In this document: positions 46,356 to 56,905 of the stretch, piece by piece
Position numbering within the stretch: position 1 is the stretch's first letter
How the letters are laid out: each line of letters begins with the position of its first letter
DNA from: Bicyclus anynana
Taxonomy: Eukaryota; Arthropoda; Insecta; Lepidoptera; Nymphalidae
Assembly: GCF_947172395.1 (NCBI RefSeq)
Contig: NC_069107.1
Location: forward strand, 8,538,101-8,602,100
DNA: 64,000 bases
Direction: 5' to 3'
Position numbers and translations under genes: made by a program
Notes under the pieces: model-generated
Databases searched by the model: none
Told to the model about the DNA's origin: nothing
What the model saw: only the letters and a program-made list of their open reading frames with translations

Positions 46356-46845
46356 ATAAAGTTCGCTCTATAGTTGGCCTTTATAATACGAGCTACAGAC
46401 GATGTAAGCTGCGTTGTAGACGTTTAGAGGGGCTTAAGTTGTTTTCTTTCCTACATTGTGTGCAAATTCTATTGTTTGTTTGTGTTGTTGTTACGTTTAT
46501 ACCATAACATGATGGTTCAAGACTTGTACTATACTAGCAATACTAAGTAACAGCGGCGAAGAGTTCATGCAAGGCGATTCCCGTCGGTTTATTATACAAA
46601 GATCGTCAATATCGAACCAAAAACGATTTACGGAGCATTCATTTAATACACATCAACATAAGACTGTAGAGTTTGCAACAAAAACAAATATTCCGTAACT
46701 TTGTTGCCAGCATCAAGTTTATCGTGCAAAGCTAAATAAATAAGCCAATTCCAGTTACAGACGCGTTTACTGGAATCAAGAAAAGCCTTCATAAATATAC
46801 CAGATTGGACGGACGCTCGTAAAGATTATTTGTATGACGTATGTA
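46356..46845. other. Non-coding stretch
   Basis: A block at 46545-46600 (GCGGCGAAGAGTTCATGCAA GGCGATTCCCGTCGG) is GC-richer and may be another repeat, but I cannot name it. Confidence 0.4.
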
Positions 46846-46940
46846 TTGCCCTATTGGTTCAGTGGTTAGGATATGGCTGTGGTAAGAAGATCCAGGGTTC
46901 GAGCCTCGGGCTATAAAATACTGAGCTCCTACGAAATTTT
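46846..46940 (+). repeat. tRNA-derived SINE (family D) head
   Basis: CCCTATTGGTTCAGTGGTTA GG (A-box), TCCAGGGTTCGAGCCTCGGG (B-box), then CTATAAAATACTGAGCTCCT. The body is cut off after about 95 bases. Confidence 0.75.
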
Positions 46941-46990
46941 CAATAAAAACGTTAATTAATCGATCGTGATCTTTATCATTTATAATTAAC

Positions 46991-47035
46991 AACTCATATT
47001 CGGCTCACTGTTGAGCACGAGTCTCCTCAGAATAA
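46991..47035 (-). repeat. SINE family A tail fragment
   Basis: CATATTCGGCTCACTGTTGA and GCACGAGTCTCCTCAGAAT are the reverse complement of the family-A 3' part. Confidence 0.65.
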
Positions 47036-47199
47036 AAGCGGTTGATGCAACTGTCACCATAATCAAGTAACTACTTAAAAAACGTTCGATTTCAAAAAAT
47101 ATTAATTTGAATTCTAATTATTTGGTTACTTTGATTAAAGAAAGAATTTTTCGTAATTTTTTTTTCTGTAAAGTGGCTCAAAATGGTCGCTCTCCTTTC

Positions 47200-47322
47200 A
47201 TGTAAAAATTCTCAGCACGGAGTTGTTTTTACACCCCGTGAATTTTTCTATATACAAGTTTTATCAAGATGGCGCCTTTAAAGCAACTATGACATGACAA
47301 TTGACAGCAAACGTCAAATCGA
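47200..47322. mobile_element. Half copy of the 47703-48091 MITE, inverted
   Basis: GTTGT..ACACCCCGTG, TTTATCAAGATGG and TATGACATGACAATTGACAG CAAACGTCAAATCGA are, in this order, the reverse complement of the right part of 47703-48091. The last 35 bases (47288-47322) are an exact reverse complement of 47900-47934. The copy is broken at 47323, where GC-rich palindromic sequence begins. Confidence 0.65.
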
Positions 47323-47332
47323 CTACTGCAGA

Positions 47333-47401
47333 TTTCACACCCGCGCAGTCTTTCCCCCCGTCGCCCGCATATGGGAGTCATGATATGCGGGCGACGGGGG
47401 G
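47333..47401. repeat. GC-rich perfect 19-bp hairpin, 10-nt loop
   Basis: Left arm CCCCCCGTCGCCCGCATAT (47354-47372) and its exact reverse complement (47383-47401) flank GGGAGTCATG. Together with TTCACACCCGCGCAGT at 47333-47348 it corresponds to parts of the 86-bp palindromic element at 63717-63802, here as two head-to-head half copies. The 100-codon frame starting at 47301 runs through it and is not a credible protein. Confidence 0.85.
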
Positions 47402-47702
47402 ACAGGGGTCATCGACGAACTTGGCAGACTATAATCAGACGGCCGAAGCGAAGCGTACGCTGGTATGTATAAAATATCGTTCCGTTTGCGACGCAGAAGC
47501 AATCCAGATGCGTTTAGTTATTGAGCAGGCGATTGATTCGTTTTTATTTATTTTCCAAACACTTGTAAGTAAATTATGTCAGTCTATACACGCTATCTCA
47601 TAAAAACGTCTTTATCGAAAACACGGGAATATTTCACAGCTGTCCCAATAAAGGTTATTAATTAAAATGAATTTACGATTTTAAAAGAATTGAGAATCAA
47701 AA

Positions 47703-48091
47703 GAGATGGTCCAAAATTGTATGGTGCCCAATCATTGTACCCTGGCGGAAATAAAAGAAGATATATTTTTTAATTATTTTTGATTATACAAATCTACGAA
47801 TTTACTTTAATTCTTTCCAAATAATATTCACTATCTCCCAAAAAATGCAACATTATTGTGGGTAATAATGGCGGATAGATGACGTTTTCAATACATTAAT
47901 CGATTTGACGTTTGCTGTCAATTGTCATGTCATATTGCATCTTGATACAACTCAAAAACTTAGGTTTTTATTTTATTTATTTCGTTTTATTTAGTTAGAT
48001 TTATTCACTTTAATAAATTATAATAAAATCCTTGATTTTTTTAAATTATAATGACACGGGGTACAACAGTGGACCTGAAATGGACCATCTC
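47703..48091. mobile_element. MITE candidate, 389 bp, imperfect terminal inverted repeats
   Basis: GAGATGGTCCA at 47703-47713 and its reverse complement at 48081-48091 begin imperfect termini that continue with ATTGTACCCTGG on the left and, read inward from the right, GTTGTACCCCGTG. The interior is AT-rich without ORF and contains CGATTTGACGTTTGCTGTCA ATTGTCATG. No target duplication identified. Confidence 0.6.
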
Positions 48092-48112
48092 CTTTCTTAG
48101 AAAGAGGAATAA

Positions 48113-48186
48113 CTCAGTAGAACTAGAAGCCACGACCTTGTGATCCCAAAATCATAGAGGCTTACCACTGGACTAGAGGGATTAAA
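48113..48186 (-). repeat. tRNA-derived SINE head
   Basis: The minus strand reads CTCTAGTCCAGTGGTAAGCC TCTATGATTTTGGGATCACA AGGTCGTGG, a good A-box and anticodon-arm-like region; the B-box is degraded. Confidence 0.6.
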
Positions 48187-48269
48187 TTGGGGTGAATATT
48201 TGTCATACATTAAATTTAGCGCCTAAACTGCACTACAGAATAAAATTATAAAAAAAAATATATACATAA

Positions 48270-48335
48270 TTTACAAAAATAAACCAACCGGGCATCGAAA
48301 CCCGTACCAGTATTTAATAAATGCACCGAAACGGG
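48270..48335 (-). repeat. tRNA-derived SINE head relict
   Basis: Minus strand GGTACGGGTTTCGATGCCCG GTTGG contains a B-box with one extra T. Confidence 0.45.
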
Positions 48336-49758
48336 AATGGCAAGTTAATTATCAACATCGACAAAGTTATATTAATTAATTGAGTTTAATAAAAAAAAAG
48401 ATGGCTACATATGGATAAGAGTAGATTACCTAATTGCTTTATAAACTATGTGTCGATAACATCCTTTTCGATACGATACCTGTAAATAAAACCTTATTAA
48501 TAAATTACCTTTTTGAAAAGCCAAGTACAAAATACGACATGCTAATTTTGCGTAACTACAGTACCAACTAGCTTTTATGAGTAATTGTTAAGTAAAGTGA
48601 TTTTGCATTCACTATTTACTTGCTAACTGATTAAAATTACTAATCAGTGTGTTAAACATTGAGATTTTAGTTAAAAATGGGCTTTACGGAATACGACAAA
48701 TGCGGTTATTATTGATTAGATGTTAATTATATTAAGTGGCTAATAAACCAAAGTTAAAGGAACTAGATATTGTTAGTGACCATTCTCAGACCAGTGATCT
48801 TTTATATATTAAGATTGGTAATACAATATTATAAGCACAGAGAAAAGAATAATCCAGAGTGAGTCTTTACAAGCAGCGTGGTGGAGCCGATGAAACCCAT
48901 TAAAAAAACGTCAGGCGTCTCCTAGACATCCGCATATACAAACTTTTTTCATAATTTGTATTTAAAAATTTAACACTAACAACAATCCATTGTATCAACA
49001 AGCAATTTAAAAATAAAATATTTTAATACCAAATTAAAAGACGTATCTACGTATTTTTAATAGTCTGCCTTTTCTAAGTAGACTTTCTGTAGTTGATCGT
49101 TTAAACGTGATCCGTTTGATCGATCGATCGGTAACTTTCGAACGATCAACAAAAAACAACATTAAGCTTCTTAAAAGTAAACCCGCCGTTGAGTAATATT
49201 CCAAAATAATTACACCGCAGTATGAATTAGGTAAAAGCACGTATATGTATAAGGGATGGATCACACTGCAGGATTTTTTTCAAGGCTTTTTGCTGATCGT
49301 TTTGGTTTTTAAATTATAGAAACACAAACTTATTTGACACGGTCAGGATGGTGCGGTTGTCGTGCTTTGAGTATATTTTGTTGCAATTTTTTTTTTGCCA
49401 AAATTGGAAAGAACCTTCTCGTTGTTGGTTCCAATTTAGGCCTTGAAAATTTTGTGGCACTATAACTTATATTAATTTAATTTGAATTTGGACTTTGGTT
49501 TAAAATTAACTTACGTTTAATAATAGTTATCACATATATTTTAAAGAAAACAATTCGCGTGTTGTATGTATGTAACTTTCATGTTGCAACTAATCTAATA
49601 AAATTCAAACCCTGCAAAATGGATTTTTTTTTAAATTTTATCGGAGGTGTTGTATATATTGTAACAAAATTACTTATTACTACTTTCTAACAAAAAAAGA
49701 ATCATCAGAATTGGTCCATAAGCGACGAGGCTATGCGCGAACACACATAAAAAAACAA
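48336..49758. other. AT-rich non-coding stretch
   Basis: Contains a possible family-D tail word (AGCAGCGTGGTGGAG, 48871-48885). No gene recognised. Confidence 0.45.
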
Positions 49759-49820
49759 ATATATATATATATACGGTCGAATTGAGAAACCTCTTCCTTT
49801 TTTTAAAGTCGGTTAAAAAA
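49759..49820 (-). repeat. (TA)n plus TTTTAACCGACTTC-type repeat terminus
   Basis: ATATATATATATATACGGTC GAATTGAGAAACCTCTTCC, then TTTAAAGTCGGTTAAAAAA. This microsatellite-plus-terminus arrangement is common in Lepidoptera and is repeated at 62750-62909. Confidence 0.65.
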
Positions 49821-50295
49821 GTGTATTTAAATAAATAATGAATCGATTCGCTCATATTCTTATTTTAAAAGTTTTCTACCGGATATAGCGACATTTCGTA
49901 AAACTATCCCGCGCGTGTGTTCTTTGCGCTATAAAAAAAAACCACCCATCTATCTAACTTATCGCGCGCACTCAGGAATTCTATTTTTAAAAAGAAAACC
50001 GCGTTCGATATATCGAAATGTAAAAATCATATCGGCCGTTACTGGATACATGATTGATTTTATTGCCATACGAAATGATGTTTGTATTCTCGGCCGGGTT
50101 TTTGTGTTGCCGTGTTATTCCGGGAATCATTCCGCCCGGTTATTGGGAACGATGACAGATTTTATTGTCTATGGATACCGCTGGCTTTTTTTTTATTAAT
50201 TCATATAGTGCGATTTTATTGAATAGCAATAGTTTGGAATATAGTTTATTTTATTATTTTTAATAAAACCGAAAAAGTGACTGTAGGTTTTTTTA
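49821..50295. other. Non-coding stretch with GC-richer block
   Basis: 49900-50190 is less AT-rich and carries a 94-codon plus frame (49915-50199) without recognised features. Confidence 0.45.
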
Positions 50296-50359
50296 TTAAG
50301 AATTCAGAATATCTACTTACTCTTTTATTAAGTATTCAGAATATCTACTTACTCTTTTT
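50296..50359 (+). repeat. 32-bp tandem duplication
   Basis: ATTAAGAATTCAGAATATCT ACTTACTCTTTT is repeated with one substitution; ATTCAG occurs at 50302 and 50334. Confidence 0.85.
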
Positions 50360-50366
50360 GTAATAC

Positions 50367-50380
50367 ATGCAAATTTGCAT
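50367..50380. promoter_or_regulatory. Perfect 14-bp palindrome with two POU octamers
   Basis: ATGCAAATTTGCAT contains the octamer ATGCAAAT on both strands, overlapping. This is a known type of POU-domain binding word, but there is no evidence of function here. Confidence 0.35.
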
Positions 50381-50385
50381 AACTA

Positions 50386-50447
50386 CCCTTTTTTGCAATT
50401 AACTTATTTTCACTTTAATTTTATTAAAGTGTAATTGCAAAAAAGGG
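50386..50447. repeat. Imperfect hairpin with 24-bp stem
   Basis: CCCTTTTTTGCAATTA ... TCACTTTAA on the left pairs with TTAAAGTGTAATTGCAAAAA AGGG (50424-50447), the left arm having eight extra bases. TAATTGCAAA recurs just downstream (50467-50476). Confidence 0.65.
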
Positions 50448-51107
50448 AACCAATTAAAGTGTACCTAATTGCAAACCACCAATATTTATTTTAAAATTGT
50501 AAAATTCCTTTCACAGTGGTTTCCTTATCTTAAGGGCAATATAATACCAAAATATATCTAATAAAAAAATTAACAAAAATTGAAAAAAAATTCACTCTTT
50601 AGTACTTACTGGTTTCTGACATAAAATAGTGGTAGTGGTTACTCAAACTGTTTCACTAAAAACACTACTCTACTCAAAGATAATTTTATACTAGGTATAG
50701 ATCGGTTACGTCCCTACAAAATCACGTGATCAAGTGATCTGAATAATTTGCTACAACACTGAGCGCACACATCCACATTTTTGTCTTTAATTCCATTATA
50801 TATTTATGTGTATATAGTTTTTACACTTCCTGAACACACAACACGACATTGTAGATATTTAGTTATTATTTGTATAAATAACGTTCGTTGTTGACCACAA
50901 CTAACATGTGTATAAATTTCCTCTTTTGAGCGCCTCATTTTTCATGCGCTAGTAACAGATCTAACAGTATTTAATATCATTGACTTTATTTAATGTTTGT
51001 CCTTCGCTCCAATCTAATTTTACTTACTATAGATATGTGGATACATAGTAGTATATTATTTATCTATTTTAAATTTGGAAACAAACAACGCAACGCTCTC
51101 CCGATCA
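50448..51107. other. AT-rich non-coding stretch
   Basis: Nothing recognised. Confidence 0.5.
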
Positions 51108-51115
51108 ATCCGTGA

Positions 51116-51426
51116 CTCAGACCAATTATAGAAGGACCTGTATCGCACTCATAGTCACGAACAAAATTGTCTGTCATTTTCCGAAGAAAACGAGCTTAGA
51201 TTTGGTATGTATCTTAAACTAAACTAGAAGTTTTTGCCCGTTTTTTACACAATTCAATTACAAAAAAAGGTATTTTTACGGAGCTTTTTAACCGACGAAC
51301 ACGATAACAACTATGAAACATCGATACTATAGAGACAGGTTTATAATCACATTAGATCGTTGATCATATACTTTGACAGAAAAGTAATGTCTAGCGAGGC
51401 AGGTCCTATACAATAATTGGTCTGAG
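51116..51426 (+). mobile_element. CTCAGACC-terminus MITE, copy 2, 311 bp
   Basis: Same length as copy 1 but opposite orientation: CTCAGACCAATTATAGAAGG ACCTG ... CAGGTCCTATACAATAATTG GTCTGAG. Flanks ATCCGTGA (51108-51115) and GTCCGTGA (51427-51434) are a target duplication with one mismatch. The site continues into DNA that resembles a LINE 3' end, so the MITE may have inserted into that older element. Confidence 0.9.
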
Positions 51427-51434
51427 GTCCGTGA

Positions 51435-51617
51435 GCACACCCTGGGGTCATGCCTGGAAATCAGCGCTACAGTTACTTAGCTGTAGCATAGAGCTGAGGC
51501 AGCGCCCCATTCAGCCGAAGCCTTAGTATTAAGTTAGTATTAATTCCCTTTTTTTTTTTTTATTTATGTTGTGTTTTTTTTGGCTAAATAAATGTTTTTA
51601 TTATTATTATTATTATT
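51435..51617 (+). repeat. Probable non-LTR retrotransposon 3' end
   Basis: CAGCGCTACAGTTACTTAGC TG, GAGCTGAGGCAGCGCCCCAT TCAGC, GGCTAAATAAATGTTTTTAT TATTATTATT: a GC-richer body followed by an AATAAA-like signal and a (TTA)n tail. The layout fits a LINE 3' UTR familiar from Lepidoptera; the clade is not determined. Confidence 0.6.
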
Positions 51618-51858
51618 TCATTGTATACGGTAGTGCTTCCTAGAACATTTTTCTATCACAAATCGCCCTACTACGCGGCGCACGTACCGGCACGCGCTGG
51701 AATGCGTGCCACCCCGCGGTAGCACGCGCCGCTCACAATGGTTACGCAACCACACGCGACCAGAATGACCACGAGCGGTTTCACTCTAAACGTCACTTTG
51801 TCGCCGGTTGACCATAAAAATTGTCTAGACATTGCTTTTTTAAAATCTAACAGTATAC

Positions 51859-52169
51859 TGAGCCTTGATAGCCCAGTGGATATGACCTCTGCCTCCGATT
51901 CCGGAGGGTGTGGGTTCGAATCCGGTCCGGGGCATGCACCTCTAACTTTTCAGTTGTGTGCATTTTAAGAAATTAAATATCACGTGTCTCAAACGGTGAA
52001 GGTAACATCGTGAGGAAACCTAAGAATTTTCTTAATTCTCTGCGTGTGTGAAGTCTGCCAATCCGCATTGGGAAAGATTGGTGGACAATTGACCTAACCC
52101 CTCTCATTCTGAGAGGAGACTCGAGCTCAGCAGTGAGCCGAATATAGGTTGATAATGATAATAATGATC
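51859..52169 (+). repeat. SINE family A, essentially full length, 311 bp
   Basis: Head: TGAGCCTTGATAGCCCAGTG GATATGACC (A-box TAGCCCAGTGG) and GGGTGTGGGTTCGAATCCGG (B-box GGTTCGAATCC). Body: AACTTTTCAGTTGTGTGCAT, GGTGAAGGTAACATCGTGAG GAAACC, CAATCCGCATTGGG, CTCATTCTGAGAGGAGACTC GAGCTCAGCAGTGAGCC. Tail: GATAATGATAATAATGAT. Transcribed by Pol III from internal promoters when active; would depend on a LINE for retrotransposition. The minus frame 51973-52245 is a shadow. Confidence 0.9.
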
Positions 52170-52477
52170 TTTGTTTATTTTTCTTTCTAATAAATAAAAC
52201 TCTGTAAGTTCCTTCGAATTCATGTACGTTAGCAAAATTTAACAAAAACCCTGCATTTACAATTCTCGTACGATACTATCACCACGTCGAGGAGATTCAC
52301 AATGGCGGGCGTGGCGAGGTGGGGGGTAATTACCCCTCCTTCATTGAGCATTGTCTCGTTCTGACCCCTAGCATTGTCAGAACGAGAACGAGAGCGGTTC
52401 TGATGACGATATTCCTCAACAAATCCTAAAACACGTATATTTCAAATAAATTCGAAACAAGGCCTACGTCTTGCATT
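52170..52477. other. Non-coding stretch
   Basis: Includes a GC-richer part (52280-52420) with GTCTCGTTCTGACC ... GTCAGAACGAGAACGAG, a 10-bp inverted pair. No gene. Confidence 0.45.
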
Positions 52478-52773
52478 CTCAGACCAATTATAGAAGGACC
52501 TGTATCGCACTCATAGTCACGAACAAAATTGTCTGTCATTTTCTGAGAAAAACGAGCTTAGATTTGGTATACATCTTATACTAAACTAGAAGTTGCCCGT
52601 TTTTTACACAATTCAATTACACAAAAAGGTATTTTTACAGAGCTCTTTAACCGACGAACACGACTACAACTATATATGGAGACAGTTTTTATAATCGCAT
52701 TAGATCGTTGACCATATACTTTGACACAAAATAACGTCTAGCGAGGCAGGTCCTATACAATAATTGGTCTGAG
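52478..52773 (+). mobile_element. CTCAGACC-terminus MITE, copy 3, 296 bp
   Basis: Same orientation as copy 2, with small deletions around the middle (AAACATCGATACT region lost). Flanked by TCTTGCATT at 52469-52477 and 52774-52782, a perfect 9-base direct repeat. Both neighbouring copies (2 and 3) lie within 1.7 kb. Confidence 0.9.
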
Positions 52774-52782
52774 TCTTGCATT

Positions 52783-53694
52783 GGACATCTATCGGCTGAT
52801 AATGACATTCGACTATCCAAATTTCATTTGTAAATCGATAATGATGATTAAATCGTATAAAACATTAAAATAGTTAAGTCGATATCTATTGGGGATAAAT
52901 AAAAAAATAATCCATTCTATTTTCAAAATAAGAACAGCGGAAGATGGGAGACGTAAAAAACTAAAACAATAATTCTCGAAAACAGACCGTTCCAAATTCA
53001 AAATAATACGAGTGGAGTGAAGCAATTGAAAAACGAAACGTTTCAAACTTCATATTACAAGCGCGTTCCAAATTTAAGTGTATTCGAATTTCGAATGTCG
53101 GGATTATGACGAGGATGAGCTGGAAGTTTCCGAGTCAAATTGCACTAAAATAATATGAATTATGAAATACTTGAATAAAATAACGTAAATCATGAAAATA
53201 TTTTGAATAAAAATGTTTATATACCTTCAACAAACATACTCAAGTTTTGATGAATTACTTAAACAGATTTTCAGTTTTCACAGATATTTTCAGATGATCT
53301 CTCCTTACGTCCGATCTTATTTATTTTGTGTACAGTGTTATATTTTCAGGGGATGTCTTTTTCAGGTGATCTTTTTGTGTGATGCCTAAACAAATAAACA
53401 AACATGAAACTGTTGTTATTTATTCCAAAAAACATTAAACATACAGATTTGGCTTCCTTACCAATATATTGTAATATATCTATAGATCAAGTGAACAGTA
53501 CACGGAATTAAAATTCAATTTTCCATCGATAGATAGTTTATCACCAATCAATCCGCCATTGATTGGGAATTAAATATTCTTACAAACACGGGGGCGGTCG
53601 TGCTATGCAATACATTCTTTTAAACCCTCTACAGACTATCTGATCACAGTTGGTTACACGACGTGATCAAGTTGGTCGACTCTACGGACTCTAC
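52783..53694. other. Non-coding stretch with three motif copies
   Basis: Dispersed motif at 52913-52929, 52987-53003 and 53063-53079. No gene recognised. Confidence 0.5.
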
Positions 53695-53815
53695 TGAGCC
53701 GTGATAGCTCAGTGGATATGACCTCTGCCTCTGATTTGCCTAACCCTTCTTATTGTGAGAGGAGACCCGAGCTCAGCAGTGAGCCGAATGTGGGTTGATA
53801 ATAATGATGATGATT
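53695..53815 (+). repeat. SINE family A with internal deletion
   Basis: TGAGCCGTGATAGCTCAGTG GATATGACCTCTGCCTCTGA TT is joined near 53738 to GCCTAACCCTTCTTATTGTG AGAGGAGACCCGAGCTCAGC AGTGAGCCGAATG and a GATAATAATGATGATGATT tail. About 190 bases including the B-box are missing relative to 51859-52169. Confidence 0.85.
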
Positions 53816-54631
53816 ACTAGCAAAATAACGGATTCATAAAAAGATTTACATGTTCCTGGATTCAATATAATATAAACATATTACTATTATAAGCGTTTCT
53901 CCACTAACTAAACTATATAACATATACTACATATATGTATTTGTGATAAAATCGCTTGGCGTTTTTAAAGTGTGTAAACTAACACACTTGAAACTAACTT
54001 ATTTTAATTTGAATTTTAATTCTGGTAGGACTGAGTATGATAATAGTTCTAATATTTATAAATATACATTTTTAATTTATTTGCCGAATGCTCGTGTATT
54101 AATTAAAATTAAAAACCTAACTTTTATAGGATAAATAGAAATATAATTGTGACATTTATTTAAGATATCTGGAAGTAACCAACCTACCGACCATCCGACC
54201 ATAAGTCGGTGCGTCTAAAGAGGCCAATCTCTTTGTACATTTTTAATTAAGTCCAAAACATCGGTACATTCTAGCGCGCCACACACTTGGGGTCAACACT
54301 CTTAGAGCAGCAGATCACCGCTCTACCGTGACACCTACACGCGCTTCACAGCCATACTGCTTACAGGTCAAACTGGTTTGGACGCGGGATTAGGGTTGGC
54401 AGATTTCAATTTTTTTTTATTAATGTAAATATAATTTTTATAAGTATATTTATATTTTTTCTACTCTAATAGATAATACTGCTCACTTAAATTACTATCA
54501 ACACATAAATACAACTTTGGAATGTAAAATAGAATAGACACTCTGTACATCAAATCCTATATTATATTACAGCCCATGTCCAACGGCGAAAGATCAGCTT
54601 TTTGTCATTACCGGAAAATGTGATTTTTTAA
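53816..54631. other. AT-rich non-coding stretch
   Basis: A GC-richer patch at 54180-54400 holds no recognised feature. No gene. Confidence 0.45.
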
Positions 54632-54860
54632 TCACACTAATATTATAAAGGCGAAGTCTGTGTGTAAGTGTGTATGTTTGTTTCTAATTTGCGCTGCGGC
54701 TACTGAAGCGATTTGGCTGAAATTTTAAATGGAAATAGATTTTACTCTGGATTAACACAGGCTACCATGGATTTTTTTTTCATTCCGGTAAAATCCTTGG
54801 TTTCCACTGGCTTTGTGAAAATATGAATTCCACGCGGACAAAGTCGCAGGTGTCCGCTAA
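54632..54860 (+). mobile_element. Non-autonomous Helitron (HelLep-like), 229 bp
   Basis: Starts TCACACTAATATTATAAAGG CG, continues GCGGCTACTGAAGCGATTTG GCTGAAATTT, GGTAAAATCCTTGG and CACGCGGACAAAGTCGCAGG TGTCCG, and ends CTAA instead of CTAG. This is the GCGGGCGTCCGCTAG subfamily, like 22235-22385. Confidence 0.85.
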
Positions 54861-56905
54861 GATTATATGGATACAGTCAGTATATAACGCACTGTTTTAA
54901 GTACTGGTTTAATTTAAAAAAAAACTTTTTTTTCAGTAAGTGGCAACCCTGTCCCATAGCCCGCAGCGTGGTCACCCATCAATCAATGGGATCATATCTC
55001 CGCCGAAACGAAACTAGCCGCGTTCAACGTTATGAGTTTACGTTCCACTCATATTTTATTCAAATCTGTTTAGTTTGTCTATGATTGAACGATTTAGTTA
55101 ACATGTTCTGTTTTTATTACATCCAAAAAGATTATATTTTTATTTAAAATATTACCTATTCATCTTGTTACGGATTTCATTTGCAATTTAAATAACATTA
55201 TAGATCTTTTTATATTGCTTTGAAGTCGTGCAGAATACGTGCTAATATGTCAAATATGACACCTTTTCTTTCGATAACTATCATAATTATAATCGCAAAT
55301 TATGATTATCAAATAAAAATTTTTAATAAACAATTTAAAGGATCCTTAATTATGACTCACTCAAAGTAACCAGTAAAAACTACATTCTAAATTCAAAATA
55401 ATTTGCTATTCCATTTTTAAATACGTTAAAACATTTTACTGATATTGGATGACTTCAACTCATCTTCGAGAATTAACATTCTATTATTTCATTTAAAAAC
55501 TTTTGAAATAAAGAATGGCATTCATCTAATTTCCTGAACGCGTCGTATGACTCAAGGCACTTAGAACGTAGAGTTTTCTAAAAACGAGTTCTAATTCCGA
55601 AAGTGTTCTATTTTCAAAACAGAAAGAATATGAACCCCCGTGCTGGATGATCGAACGCTCCCCGTTTGTAATTCGAAATTGGAACGTCTTGCTCTTATTA
55701 TGAATTCGTTAACCCGTTGTGTGCACTGACAAGGAAAATGGGGTATTTTGGTAACATAAGTAAGCCAATCTCGAAAATTATAAGATTGTAGAAAATTGTA
55801 TATGATTACAAAATAATGCCAATTTTCGTAATAGATATTGCAAAGATATTATCAAATTATTATTAACTTGTTTTGTTAAAGTTCAGTTACTTAAAATCAG
55901 TAAAGTTCTGTATGTATGTATAGTGTATAAAAATTACTAAGTAGTCACATTTGTTGGGTGGAGTTTAGAATGTATTATAAAGATTAATAATTTTGTAAAA
56001 TTATCATCTAATGATGGTACTTACCTGAAAAATATTTATTTAAAACCAGGATCAAACTTTTTTGAAAAATCGAGGACATAACGTAAGTTAACTTTTGCGT
56101 CACATAAAGAACATTAGGCAATTTTCTAAAATTGTTGTAAAACAAACAAATGCAATGACGCTACAAAAGCACCGTCATAAAGTAGATTTTAATAAAGGAA
56201 AAATCTTTACGGTTAGACTTACTGTGGGTATATCAGACCCCAGCATACCCGTGTAATGTGTTATAAGTAACCTAGCAAGTGGAGGGTTAAGGATGCGCAA
56301 GAGCATGCCCCTGACGGTTTAGTAACTGATGCATTAATGCCTCGAATGATCTCTTTTCTTTCTCTTTTTTTTTTGTCCGCCGCCCGGAGATTGGTCATTA
56401 CACATCTGAATATGTGTTCCTTCACAAAAAGACGGATCACGATTTGGTAAAAAGTTTTTGAAACGGGTCTTTGTACACAGAGTAATGGGTATAGACGAAG
56501 TGTTGAATAGATGATGAATCGGCTTTGCTGTAAGCTATCGCATCGTTCTGATAAAAATTCAAAGAAAAGAAAATCTTTATTTATAACTTTTGCCTGACAC
56601 ACACCACAATATTCTAAATCTAGATAATCAGTATTCTATTATGTGATAGCATGCTATGCATCCTTCCTTTCAATCCTTGTTTTTGTAATTGATAAACTAA
56701 CTGTTTTTGTAATTGATAAACAAACAAACAATCGATTAAAACAAAACTTAAAGAACTACCTGTTTGGTTTGGCACCGCCTTTAAAACGATTAGCAGATAC
56801 GATTGATACTAGACTTCAGAAAATATTTTATTATTTGAAGGCGTTGATTTACCTCTACTCTAATTTGTATATTTTTTACAGCCACTTAACTTTTGGCTAT
56901 TCTTA
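54861..56905. other. 2-kb non-coding stretch
   Basis: Motif copies at 55603-55619 and 55671-55687. A GC-richer block at 56225-56540 carries a 113-codon minus frame (56261-56602) that may be part of an unnamed repeat, but no protein family is recognisable. Confidence 0.45.

Noticed and set aside
47301..47603. 100-codon plus frame with Pro/Gly-rich start
   Set aside because: Starts in a MITE arm and runs through a perfect GC hairpin; the peptide just reflects the repeats.
48803..48812. Extra CTCAGACCAG word as a possible fourth MITE end
   Set aside because: Only the first nine bases match the MITE terminus, and no partner end or family interior is nearby.
51859..51930. Possible genuine tRNA gene
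   Set aside because: Same reasons; other copies of the same SINE family are present at 31851, 53695, 6941 and 46991.
56261..56602. 113-codon minus frame
   Set aside because: No family recognised; could belong to an unnamed repeat. Not enough to call a gene.
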